A stretch of 64,000 nt of DNA, from contig NZ_DS990130.1 of assembly GCF_000187895.1 (NCBI RefSeq), forward strand, positions 682,001-746,000. Direction: 5' to 3'. The notes beneath the pieces are model-generated. The model was not told the origin of the DNA and did not search any database. It saw only the letters and a program-made list of their open reading frames with translations. A program made the translations under genes and the position numbers. This DNA is from Phocaeicola plebeius DSM 17135 (lineage in GTDB: Bacteria > Bacteroidota > Bacteroidia > Bacteroidales > Bacteroidaceae). Positions within the stretch are counted from its first letter, which is position 1, and every line of letters starts with the position of its first letter. This document shows positions 33,379-45,179 of the stretch, one piece after another.

Positions 33379-33386
33379 TACATTTG
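33379..33386 (+). promoter_or_regulatory. -7 box before the sigma factor/SusCD operon
   Basis: TACATTTG, a full TAnnTTTG match, 30 bp before the sigma-factor ATG. A TTTG at 33352-33355 is 23 bp upstream, slightly too far for a standard -33, so an activator may be needed. Confidence 0.6.
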
Positions 33387-33416
33387 CAGTGTCAAAAAAC
33401 CAAAACAAGCTAATTT

Positions 33417-33935
33417 ATGAAAGACCTGACGAACACATCCAATGAGCTAGTAGCACAGATTTTTGCGGACTACCATCAGTCGGTCTTCTTTTATATCTAT
33501 AAGAAAATAGGGAAAAAAGAAGATGCGGAAGATTTGGTTCAGGACGCATATCTTCGCCTTTTGGAATACCGTGCTATGCTTCGTCCCGATACCGTAAAAT
33601 ATTTCTTGTTTACGATTGTACGTAATCTGGTGTCTGACTATCTCCGCCATTTTTATAAAAAACAGGAAGTGGCCGCTTATCTGGAGGAAAATTATCAGTC
33701 ACAGCGTGCTGGAGATGCAGATGCCCGTGTCATTGTACGTGACTTGCAGAAGCAAGAACTGATGAGAGTGAATTGTCTGCCTTGTCAGCGTCGTAAAATC
33801 TATATTATGAATCGTTTTGAGGGGAAAACATCGGCAGATATTGCGGCCGAATTGAATCTTTCTGTTCGTACGGTAGAGAACCATCTGTTCATCAGCCGCA
33901 AGGAAGTACGCAACTATATGAAACAATGTATATAA
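33417..33935 (+). CDS. ECF-type RNA polymerase sigma factor
   Basis: 172 residues. Sigma region 2 is at about residues 15-80 (D-Y-H-Q-S-V-F-F-Y-I, A-E-D-L-V-Q-D-A-Y-L-R-L, Y-F-L-F-T-I-V-R-N). Region 4 is at about 112-165 (Q-R-R-K-I-Y-I-M-N-R-F-E-G-K-T-S-A-D-I-A-A-E-L-N-L-S-V-R-T-V-E-N-H). It lies 43 bp before susC in the same direction, so it is co-transcribed with the SusC/D operon. The FecR-type anti-sigma gene that usually sits between such a sigma factor and SusC is missing, and the SusC has no STN signalling domain. Its regulation must therefore differ from the standard trans-envelope cascade. Confidence 0.92.
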   Translation: MKDLTNTSNELVAQIFADYHQSVFFYIYKKIGKKEDAEDLVQDAYLRLLEYRAMLRPDTVKYFLFTIVRNLVSDYLRHFYKKQEVAAYLEENYQSQRAGDADARVIVRDLQKQELMRVNCLPCQRRKIYIMNRFEGKTSADIAAELNLSVRTVENHLFISRKEVRNYMKQCI

Positions 33936-33978
33936 AATAATGATAAGAAGTAAAAACGTTAATTTAAAGTTTAATCTT

Positions 33979-36900
33979 ATGAAGAATGGTTTTCTGAAAA
34001 ATTCATCGCAGAGAGTCCTTTTTTCAGCCATGATGGTTTCGGCTTTAGTAGCCGGCAATGTGGCTCCGATGCATGCGGAGGTGACTTCTGTACAATCGGT
34101 TCTGCAATCGGTAAGTGTGAAAGGACAAGTGCTGGATGCGGAGGGTATCCCCGTTATTGGTGCAAGTGTTCTTGAAAAAGGAACTACAAATGGAGTGATC
34201 ACAGACATTGACGGAAATTATTCGTTGAATGTGTCTTCTAAGAATGCAGTAGTGGTGATTTCTTATATTGGCTATAAAACGGTAGAATTGCCAGCTTCTA
34301 ATCCTAATTTGTCGAAAGTCATTCTTAAGGAAGATACAGAGGTTTTGGATGAAGTAGTGGTTGTAGGCTATGGAGCTCAAAAGAAACAGACTTTGACAGG
34401 ATCTGTAACAGTTGTGGATGAGAAAATGTTCCAAAACAAAGGAACGGTGAGTAACCCTCTTTCAGCTATGCAGGGACAGGTACCAGGACTACGTATTACT
34501 CGTTCTTCTGCTGCTCCTGGTGAGGAAGGATGGGGAATATCTATACGTGGTGCAGTATCTAAGAATTCTGTAGACCCGTTGCTGATTATTGATGGTGTGC
34601 CTGCAAGCAGTGTAAGTGAAATGTCCCAGTTAAGTGCAGATGACATTGAATCCATTAACTTCTTAAAGGATGCTTCTGCAGCTATTTATGGAGCTAAGGC
34701 AGCTGGAGGTGTAATTCTGGTAACAACGAAACGTCCGGATGCAGGTAAAGCAAAAATAGAATATAGCGGTTCGTTTACTCGTAAAATCGTGGGATTGCAA
34801 CCTCGTTTGATGAGCCTTGATGAATGGGCCGATGGGGTAATTCAGGCACGTACTAATGATGGTTATGGAGAGGATGATCAATGGATACGTTATGCTAAGT
34901 TGGCAAAGTCTTTAAAGGGAAGCTGGATAAACTTGAATGGGGGAGATGGTTCGGTTCCTAATCCAATTCCTAATGCTTTTATTGGTGTAGCCGATTTTGT
35001 ATTTCACGATATGAACTGGACAGATGTGTTATGGGGAAATGCAAATTCTACACAACACAATTTGAGTCTTTCAGGAGGAACTGATAAATCTAGTTACCGT
35101 CTTTCATTGGGTTATCTGAATGATCAAGGTACTTTGCAATGGGGTAATAATTCAAATGAACGTTATAATGTGCGTTTATCTAATAGTTTTAAAATTTCTA
35201 ATCGTGTTAGTTTGGATTCTAATATGGCCGCTAGCCGTCAGCATCAGGTAGCTCCCACACAGATTAGTGCTGTCTTAGGTGTTTCTATTCCTCAGCCAGG
35301 TTTACCGATATCGACTATAGATGGTAAACCTTATGCATGGGGTGGAATTCATACTCCTAACTGGCAGGTAGAACTTGGTGGCGATAATAGACTGACGGTT
35401 ACTAGTATGAGCGTAAATGAGGTCTTAAAAATAAATATATTGGAAGGGCTTGATTTTCAGGGAACTGTAGGATATAGCACAAATACGGCAATGCGTGATG
35501 AGCAATATCTGTCTATTGACTGGTATCAGTATGATGGCACGTTGATCAGAAATGAAAATTCTCCTTATCCTGCACAGGAAAAATCTTCTTACATGAAGAG
35601 CGCATCCCGCACAGATAATTGTACGGCTTCTGCTTTCCTTACTTATAAGAAGTTGTTGAACGAGGTTCATGATTTGGCTGTGATGGGAGGTGTACAGTAT
35701 GATTATGCAGCATATGATTACAGCGCTACTAAAGTCATGGATGTAGAGTCTGCCATTGAATCATTAAATGGTAAAGGACAGGTTTATATTGATAAAGTTG
35801 ATAAGTGGGAAGAGGCTATATTGTCTTATTTTGGACGTTTCAACTATAATTATAAGTCGAAGTATATGGCAGAGTTGAATGCCCGTTATGACGGTTCCTC
35901 TAAATTCTTGCCAGAAAACCGTTGGAATTTCTTCTGGGGAGCATCTGCTGGATGGCGAATCAGTGAGGAAAGCTTTATGGAAGGTATTCATGACTACGTG
36001 AGCGAATTGAAATTACGCGCTTCATACGGAGAGGTAGGTAATCAAAGTGGTATCGGACGCTATGATGGTATCCAGTTGTATAATTATAAGTCAAATAGTG
36101 GTGCTTTACTGGGAACATCAAAAGGAACTTACGTGGAATCAGCGGGGTTGGTAAGTAAAGTACGTACTTGGGAACGTATTTATAATTACAATTTAGGTTT
36201 AGACTTTGGTTTCATAGGAAATCGACTTACCGGAACCTTTGAATTATTTATGAAAAAAAATAACAACATGTTGATTTCCCGTTTATATCCTGGTGTGTTA
36301 GGTGGTACAGCACCAAGTACCAATACCGGAAAGTTTATGGCCAAAGGATATGATGGAAGTTTGACCTGGCGTGATAAGATAGGTGAGGTAAATTACCATT
36401 TAGGTGGAACATTAACTTATATGACGAATGAATTGATTGATGGAGGAGAAGTGGTGGTAGAGGCTGGATACAATGCAGCATTGAATGGCTATCCGTTAAA
36501 CTCTATATTTGGTTATCGTTATATGGGGAAAATTCAGACAGATGAGCAGCTGATGAAGTATACACAGAAATATACAGGAAACAATTCCGTAAATATGCCT
36601 GCTAACCTTCGTTTAGGAGATCATATGTATGAAGATGTCAATAAGGATGGTAAACTGACTCAGGATGACTTAGTCTTTTTAGGTACTGATGATCCCAAAC
36701 TGTCTTTCTCTTTTAACTTCGGTTTCGAATGGAGGGGATTTGATTTTAATGCAGTATTTCAAGGAGTTGGAGATCGTACCATCTATCGCGAAATTGATGC
36801 ATGGAAAGTACCTTTTAAAGCTATTTGGTTGAATACATCTAATCAAAGTGTAGGCAATGTTTGGAGCCCTGAAACTCCCAATAACTATTATCCGAGCTAC

Positions 36901-37191
36901 TCAAACAATAATGATATTAACAACTACAATTACATGGCTTCTACATGGTCTGTAGAAAATGGTGCTTATCTTCGTTTGAAGGATATTGTATTAGGATATA
37001 CCTTCCCTAAGAATTTGATAAGTAAAACTGGTTTCTTGAGCAATCTACGTGTATATGTTGCGGGAGCAGATTTGTGGGAAAAATCATATATAAACGATGG
37101 CTGGGACCCTGAGGCTACACGCAAAGTGGAAAATAAACAGCGCTATCCATTTAACCGTACAATTACTTTTGGTATCAATGCTACTTTCTAA
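33979..37191 (+). CDS. SusC/RagA-family TonB-dependent outer membrane transporter
   Basis: About 1070 residues. Signal peptide (cleavage near A-P-M-H-A), CarboxypepD_reg-like domain (about 40-120, V-K-G-Q-V-L-D-A-E-G-I-P-V-I-G-A-S-V), then the TonB-linked SusC signature D-E-V-V-V-V-G-Y-G-A-Q-K-K. A plug (D-G-V-P-A-S, I-N-F-L-K-D-A-S-A-A-I-Y-G-A-K-A-A-G-G-V-I) and a large barrel follow, ending in G-I-N-A-T-F. There is no N-terminal STN domain. It imports oligosaccharides with the SusD lipoprotein encoded 10 bp downstream. The start is set at 33979 by the signal peptide. Codons are more A/T-rich here than in the flanking lyase and galactosidase genes. Confidence 0.96.
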   Translation: MKNGFLKNSSQRVLFSAMMVSALVAGNVAPMHAEVTSVQSVLQSVSVKGQVLDAEGIPVIGASVLEKGTTNGVITDIDGNYSLNVSSKNAVVVISYIGYKTVELPASNPNLSKVILKEDTEVLDEVVVVGYGAQKKQTLTGSVTVVDEKMFQNKGTVSNPLSAMQGQVPGLRITRSSAAPGEEGWGISIRGAVSKNSVDPLLIIDGVPASSVSEMSQLSADDIESINFLKDASAAIYGAKAAGGVILVTTKRPDAGKAKIEYSGSFTRKIVGLQPRLMSLDEWADGVIQARTNDGYGEDDQWIRYAKLAKSLKGSWINLNGGDGSVPNPIPNAFIGVADFVFHDMNWTDVLWGNANSTQHNLSLSGGTDKSSYRLSLGYLNDQGTLQWGNNSNERYNVRLSNSFKISNRVSLDSNMAASRQHQVAPTQISAVLGVSIPQPGLPISTIDGKPYAWGGIHTPNWQVELGGDNRLTVTSMSVNEVLKINILEGLDFQGTVGYSTNTAMRDEQYLSIDWYQYDGTLIRNENSPYPAQEKSSYMKSASRTDNCTASAFLTYKKLLNEVHDLAVMGGVQYDYAAYDYSATKVMDVESAIESLNGKGQVYIDKVDKWEEAILSYFGRFNYNYKSKYMAELNARYDGSSKFLPENRWNFFWGASAGWRISEESFMEGIHDYVSELKLRASYGEVGNQSGIGRYDGIQLYNYKSNSGALLGTSKGTYVESAGLVSKVRTWERIYNYNLGLDFGFIGNRLTGTFELFMKKNNNMLISRLYPGVLGGTAPSTNTGKFMAKGYDGSLTWRDKIGEVNYHLGGTLTYMTNELIDGGEVVVEAGYNAALNGYPLNSIFGYRYMGKIQTDEQLMKYTQKYTGNNSVNMPANLRLGDHMYEDVNKDGKLTQDDLVFLGTDDPKLSFSFNFGFEWRGFDFNAVFQGVGDRTIYREIDAWKVPFKAIWLNTSNQSVGNVWSPETPNNYYPSYSNNNDINNYNYMASTWSVENGAYLRLKDIVLGYTFPKNLISKTGFLSNLRVYVAGADLWEKSYINDGWDPEATRKVENKQRYPFNRTITFGINATF

Positions 37192-37201
37192 AAATAAAGA
37201 A

Positions 37202-38923
37202 ATGATGAAAAAGATAACATATATTTTGGGATTATTTTCTATGCTAACGTTTCAGTCATGTCTTGACATGGAGCCGAAAACTCAGTTGGCAGATACAAAT
37301 TACTGGCAGACTCCAGACCATTTTAAATTGTTTGCTACTCAGTTCTATGGTTGGACTGTCGATTTTAAACAATTGGATGATAGTCCTCATAGTGATGTTC
37401 GTTCTGATTTGCGGACAGGAATCACATTGGATGTCTACAGTAATGGAACGAATAGTATTCCGTCGTCGGATAAAACTTACACCAATAATTACAATCGTAT
37501 CCGTCAGGTGAACACATTATTGCAGCAGGCTGAAGGTTATGCTGCTCCGGCAGATATCGAAACATCAGTGGGTGAGGCCCATTTCTTCAGAGCCTATTGT
37601 TATTTTGATTTGTTGCAGGTATATGGAGATGTCATTATTACTCGTACTCCATTGGATATTGATTCACCTGAAATGCAAATGGCCCGTAACTCTCGCGATG
37701 AGGTGGTTGATTTTATTCTGGAAGATTTGGAAGAAGCAATCAGACTTCTTCCTGAAGCAAATGAGATTAGCAGTAAAGATGAAGGTCGTTTGTCTAGTCA
37801 GGCTGCGAGTGCTTTTCTTTCTCGTGTCGCTCTTTATGAAGGTACTTGGCAAAAGTTTCGTAATGGTGGACAGAACAATGATCGTTCAAGCGCATTATTG
37901 GATATAGCTGCAACGTCTGCTCATGATGTAATAGAAAGTGGTTTCTTTGAACTGTTTGCTCCAGAGGAATTAGGTACTGAAGCTTACAAATATCTTTTTA
38001 TCCTTGAAAATGATAAATCGAATCCTGCTGGTATTACTAAAAGTGGGAATAAGGAATACATTTTTACTAGACGTCATGATCCTACATTGGCTTCTATTGG
38101 TTTTAATATCACACAAGGACGATTGGGTAATGCTGTATACGTGACACGTAAAATGGCAAATATGTATTTGCAAAGTAATGGCTTACCCATTAACCCTCAG
38201 ACATGGGATTATAGTAAAGTGGATTCCGAGTTCAAGGACCGAGATAACAGAATGAGCAATACGCTTATGATTCCTGGACATACATATTGGGGAACAGGAG
38301 GAGGACGTATAGACTGGACTGGAAGTGCAGAAGAAATTGCGAATGCTTCTCATAAGAACTTTATGCCTTCTACTGGTACAGGGTATTTCCCTCATAAATG
38401 GTGTTGTGAACGTGATGGGGTACCTACAGGAATGGAAGCATATGATTATCCAATTATCCGTTATGCTGAGGTTTTGTTAAATTATGCTGAGGCAGTATTT
38501 GAACGTGATGATAAAATTTCTGATGAAGATTTGGCTATCAGTTTGAATTTGACTCGTAAGCGTGTTAATCCTAATATGCCTGATTTGACCAATGCTTTTG
38601 TTTCTGCCAATAATTTGGATATGCGTACTGAGATACGTCGTGAACGTACTGTTGAATTTTATGATGAGAATTTCCGTATTGATGATTTAAAACGATGGAA
38701 AACAGCAGAAGAGGAAATGCCGATGAATCTTACAGGAGTTAAATGGAGAGGTACTGATTATGAAACAAAATGGTCGGACGCTTCTTCTAAAACCATGGAC
38801 GCAGAAGGTTGTATTATTTACGAACAGGGTCGTGTTTGGGAGGAGAAACATTATTTGTATCCTCTGCCTATAGACCAGCTGAAATTAAATCCGAATTTGA
38901 AACAAAATCCAGGTTGGGAGTAA
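37202..38923 (+). CDS. SusD/RagB-family surface glycan-binding lipoprotein
   Basis: 573 residues. Lipoprotein signal with the Cys in F-Q-S-C-L-D, so surface-anchored. SusD features: N-terminal helix-rich TPR-like region with R-I-R-Q-V-N-T-L-L-Q-Q-A and G-E-A-H-F-F-R-A-Y-C-Y-F-D-L-L-Q-V-Y-G-D-V, and the C-terminal R-R-E-R-T-V-E-F-Y-D-E-N-F-R-I-D-D-L-K-R-W. It caps the SusC channel and helps capture the glycan. ATG at 37202 is directly followed by a second ATG; either may be used. Compositionally like susC. Confidence 0.96.
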   Translation: MMKKITYILGLFSMLTFQSCLDMEPKTQLADTNYWQTPDHFKLFATQFYGWTVDFKQLDDSPHSDVRSDLRTGITLDVYSNGTNSIPSSDKTYTNNYNRIRQVNTLLQQAEGYAAPADIETSVGEAHFFRAYCYFDLLQVYGDVIITRTPLDIDSPEMQMARNSRDEVVDFILEDLEEAIRLLPEANEISSKDEGRLSSQAASAFLSRVALYEGTWQKFRNGGQNNDRSSALLDIAATSAHDVIESGFFELFAPEELGTEAYKYLFILENDKSNPAGITKSGNKEYIFTRRHDPTLASIGFNITQGRLGNAVYVTRKMANMYLQSNGLPINPQTWDYSKVDSEFKDRDNRMSNTLMIPGHTYWGTGGGRIDWTGSAEEIANASHKNFMPSTGTGYFPHKWCCERDGVPTGMEAYDYPIIRYAEVLLNYAEAVFERDDKISDEDLAISLNLTRKRVNPNMPDLTNAFVSANNLDMRTEIRRERTVEFYDENFRIDDLKRWKTAEEEMPMNLTGVKWRGTDYETKWSDASSKTMDAEGCIIYEQGRVWEEKHYLYPLPIDQLKLNPNLKQNPGWE

Positions 38924-38965
38924 TAGTTTTATTTGTATTAGCAATCTAATAATATTATATCAATC

Positions 38966-40417
38966 ATGACATACAAAAATATATTATATAAAGGTTGTGC
39001 GGCTGTTTGTTTAATAGGGACAATGGCATCTATGGTTTCGTGCAACGATGAAATGGTGTCACCCGAAATGAATGAAAAGGTACTTATTTCTGATATTAAT
39101 TTAGATGTAACACCTGTATTACCGTTGTTGGTAGGAAGTGATACTATATTGAATTACAGCGTATTGCCAGAAAATGCTTCAGATAAGGGAGTAATTTGGA
39201 AATCAGGAAGTCCTGAAATCGCTAGTGTAGATGAAGAGGGACGGATAAAGGCTGTACATGCAGGAACAGCAATTATCTCAGTAATGCCTGCTGTAGGTTT
39301 TGCGGTTACTTCTACTGTTGAAATCAAGGTGGTAGATGAGATTATCTTTATAGAAGATATCAATCTTGATATGACGGAAAATGAACTGGAAGTTTATGAA
39401 ACTGCTTCATTGCAGTTGCGATGGCAAACAATTCCTTCAGATCCTACTTATCCTACGTTGAAATGGGAAAGTTTGACTCCCGAGATTGCAACTGTGACCG
39501 AGGATGGGGTTGTGAAAGGCGTGAAAGCTGGGACTGCACGTGTTAAGGCAACAGCTACAGATGGAAAGCATTTTACTAAAGAGTTTACAATTACTGTGAA
39601 GCCCATCATCTTTATAGAAACTCTTTCTTTTGTTAAAGAATCAGATAAGTTGGCATTAGGTGAAGTTTATGTACCTCAACTCAATGTAAAACCGGGCAAT
39701 GCGACACTTTCAGCTTTGAAATGGGAAAGCAGTAAACCGGAAGTAGTTGAGGTTGATGAAAACGGACACTTTATTGCTAAGAAATATGGAACCGCTGTGG
39801 TTACTGCTACGGCAGACTATGGTGATGGTAATCCTATTTCTGCTTCTATGAATGTAATAGTAGCTGAGGGTAAAATGAATGATTCATTCGAGTTTATGAA
39901 CTCATGGGAGAACTTTAACGGACAATGTCTGGAATTCAACTGGTTAGAAGATCAGGGTATTTTAAGTCTTTTCCCTGGTGCTGACAAAAATTATAAAGCT
40001 ATCCGAATCAAACGAACTGGAGGGTTTGAATTTAATGTGGCTAATTATCCGATTTTGGCATTTAAAGTGAGATTCCCCAAAGATGTATTTGAAGTATCTA
40101 CAAAGATGGAGTGGTATCTTGATATGTGGGGTGGTTTATCATCTGGAGGTAAATATGGTGCCGATACGAATAAGGGAAACAGAGCCATGGAAGTATTGGA
40201 TTGTGGTGATTACAAAGTTTTCTATGCTGATTTTACTAAAAAGAAAGTGAATACGGAAATGATGCCGACAAAATTGCAGAAGGTAGATAATGTCGTATTT
40301 GAAATTTGGAAAATTTGGTATGAAGCTGATGAAACGGGCACAATAGATGTGGACTGGATTAAAACATTCGAGTCGGAAGAAGCTTTAAAGAGTTTAATAA
40401 ATGAAGAAAAGAAATAA
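38966..40417 (+). CDS. Surface glycan-binding lipoprotein with three Ig-like (BIG2) domains
   Basis: 483 residues. The lipobox Cys is in M-V-S-C-N-D. Three bacterial Ig-like group-2 repeats follow at about residues 38-122, 125-206 and 208-292, each with the W-K/E-S...P-E-I-A...V-x-x-x-G-x-(V/I)-x-A-x-x-x-G-T-A pattern. The C-terminal ~190 residues (from about 298) form a carbohydrate-binding-like jelly-roll domain (F-N-G-Q-C-L-E-F-N-W, W-Y-L-D-M-W-G-G-L), resembling the DUF4979 type found beside SusD. The Ig repeats would hold the binding domain away from the membrane. Third gene of the SusC/D operon. Confidence 0.82.
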   Translation: MTYKNILYKGCAAVCLIGTMASMVSCNDEMVSPEMNEKVLISDINLDVTPVLPLLVGSDTILNYSVLPENASDKGVIWKSGSPEIASVDEEGRIKAVHAGTAIISVMPAVGFAVTSTVEIKVVDEIIFIEDINLDMTENELEVYETASLQLRWQTIPSDPTYPTLKWESLTPEIATVTEDGVVKGVKAGTARVKATATDGKHFTKEFTITVKPIIFIETLSFVKESDKLALGEVYVPQLNVKPGNATLSALKWESSKPEVVEVDENGHFIAKKYGTAVVTATADYGDGNPISASMNVIVAEGKMNDSFEFMNSWENFNGQCLEFNWLEDQGILSLFPGADKNYKAIRIKRTGGFEFNVANYPILAFKVRFPKDVFEVSTKMEWYLDMWGGLSSGGKYGADTNKGNRAMEVLDCGDYKVFYADFTKKKVNTEMMPTKLQKVDNVVFEIWKIWYEADETGTIDVDWIKTFESEEALKSLINEEKK

Positions 40418-40546
40418 GGGACGATAAATACAATGGAAATTGAAAGAGACGAAATCTGTAGTCTATATTGGGCGAATAATGTTTTTATAGGTTCGTCTCT
40501 TTCATTCTTTCCTTATACCTAATACCTAACAATAAAACAGAAAAAT

Positions 40547-41761
40547 ATGAAGTTAAATAGAATATTCTTTCCATTAGTTGCCGTAGGTTTAATGGCAATG
40601 AGCTGTTCAGCTGAGTTTGAGCATGGAGTAAATGATATAGATAGCTGGCCTTTGTCTGGTGCAAATTATGAACCGTCTCTGGAACATCCAGGTATACTTC
40701 ATACACAGAAAGACATTGATCATATTCGCCAGATGGTAAAGGAAAAACAGGAACCTGCTTATAGTGTTTTTCAAGCATTGGAAAAAGAGCCTTTGGCACA
40801 ATCTTCTTATACGATAAAAGGGCCTTATGAAGTTATTGCACGTGATGGAAATTATGGATATACCAAGCGAAATGCTGAACAGGATTTTGATGCTGTATAT
40901 TTAAATTCAGTAATGTGGATGATTACACAGGATGAAAATTATGCGAAGAAATCATTGGAACTGATGTTGGCATATGCAGAGGTTTTGAAAGACATTGATG
41001 GAAATGATACCGCATTAATGGCTGGTCTTGAAGGAATCAAAATTGTCTATGCATTAGAAATGTTAAGCCATACGTATGATAAAATCAGTGAGACTGATAT
41101 TCAGAAAGTAAACGATATGCTTCGTAATGTCTTTCTTCCGGTGTGGGAGGAGTTTTATAATACCGATCCTTACACGAATGGAAACTGGGGCTTGCATGTG
41201 ACAAAATCTTATATGGCTGCTGCTATCTTGTGGGATGATGTAGATATGTATAAAAAATGTGTGAATTTTTATTTGTATGGGAATGATAATGGTACTATTT
41301 CACATTATATTGATGGGGATACTGGACAGTGCCAAGAGTCTGGACGTGATCAACAGCATACTGTACTAGGACTTGGGGCCGTATCTGCTATCTGTGAATT
41401 AGCTTGGAAACAAGGAAATGACCTTTATTCTGCATATGAGAACCGTGCCTTATTTGGTTATGAATATACGGTAAAATATAATTTAGGGTATGATGTGCCT
41501 TTTGAAACTTGGACGGATGTCACAGGCAAATATTGTAAATGGGACGTTATTTCCAAAGAGACCAAAGATAAAAATGGAGGAGTGGATACAGAGCGGGGTA
41601 ATTGTTGGCAGCCTGTATTTTATATGGTATACAATCATTATGTACAACGTAAGAAATTAAGTATGCCCTACACAGAATCATTACTGGAAACGTATACGGA
41701 AGATAAGTATGACGGGGGACATCCAAGCTACGGTCCGTTGCTGTTTAATGATTTGAAATAA
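40547..41761 (+). CDS. Alginate-lyase-family lipoprotein, predicted polysaccharide lyase
   Basis: 404 residues. Lipoprotein signal (M-A-M-S-C-S, Cys about residue 20). The body is an alpha/alpha-toroid with the alginate_lyase-family elements: an N-N/N-W type motif T-N-G-N-W-G (about residues 210-215), a conserved helix with Q-C-Q-E-S-G-R-D-Q-Q-H (about 264-274), and a late N-C-W-Q-P-V-F-Y. The Asn, His and Arg in these are likely catalytic for beta-elimination of a uronate polymer. It resembles PL families acting on glucuronan or alginate (PL38-like is one possibility). Encoded 129 bp after the surface glycan-binding gene and probably co-expressed. Confidence 0.78.
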   Translation: MKLNRIFFPLVAVGLMAMSCSAEFEHGVNDIDSWPLSGANYEPSLEHPGILHTQKDIDHIRQMVKEKQEPAYSVFQALEKEPLAQSSYTIKGPYEVIARDGNYGYTKRNAEQDFDAVYLNSVMWMITQDENYAKKSLELMLAYAEVLKDIDGNDTALMAGLEGIKIVYALEMLSHTYDKISETDIQKVNDMLRNVFLPVWEEFYNTDPYTNGNWGLHVTKSYMAAAILWDDVDMYKKCVNFYLYGNDNGTISHYIDGDTGQCQESGRDQQHTVLGLGAVSAICELAWKQGNDLYSAYENRALFGYEYTVKYNLGYDVPFETWTDVTGKYCKWDVISKETKDKNGGVDTERGNCWQPVFYMVYNHYVQRKKLSMPYTESLLETYTEDKYDGGHPSYGPLLFNDLK

Positions 41762-41837
41762 TGTCTCAATATTTATATTTATAATTGGTGAAAGCAGCCG
41801 GCCATTTGTGTCGGCTGTTTTTGAAATCAAACCATAG

Positions 41838-44966
<3,129 letters not shown>

Positions 44967-44998
44967 AGACAATACAAATACTGAAATATATAGTAAGG

Positions 44999-45048
44999 AA
45001 AAGGCCGGAAATAGCATCTGTAATAGGATGCTGTTTTTCGGCCTTTTT
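44999..45048 (+). terminator. Terminator of the beta-galactosidase gene
   Basis: A stem from aaaaggccg...agcatc (44999-45018) to gatgct...cggcctttt (45027-45045) with a T-run after it. Confidence 0.8.
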
Positions 45049-45054
45049 TGTTTC

Positions 45055-45084
45055 TTACCTAAAAATGCATTCTTTTTTAGGTAA
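45055..45084. repeat. Short hairpin, possible degenerate copy of the intergenic element
   Basis: ttacctaaaaa (45055-45065) pairs with ttttttaggtaa (45073-45084). The right arm and the following bases resemble the stem-2/ggtaaaatg part of the repeat at 15241-15270. Confidence 0.4.
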
Positions 45085-45179
45085 ATCATTTTCTCCATAC
45101 GTAACTATTTACAAAAGCGTGAATTTGGTGTCGCGTACGGTATCCGAAATTGTAGGAACGAATAATAAATAAAAGAAAG

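Noticed and set aside
36241..36270. A-run in susC considered as a frameshift site
   Set aside because: The frame stays open and the barrel pattern continues on both sides.
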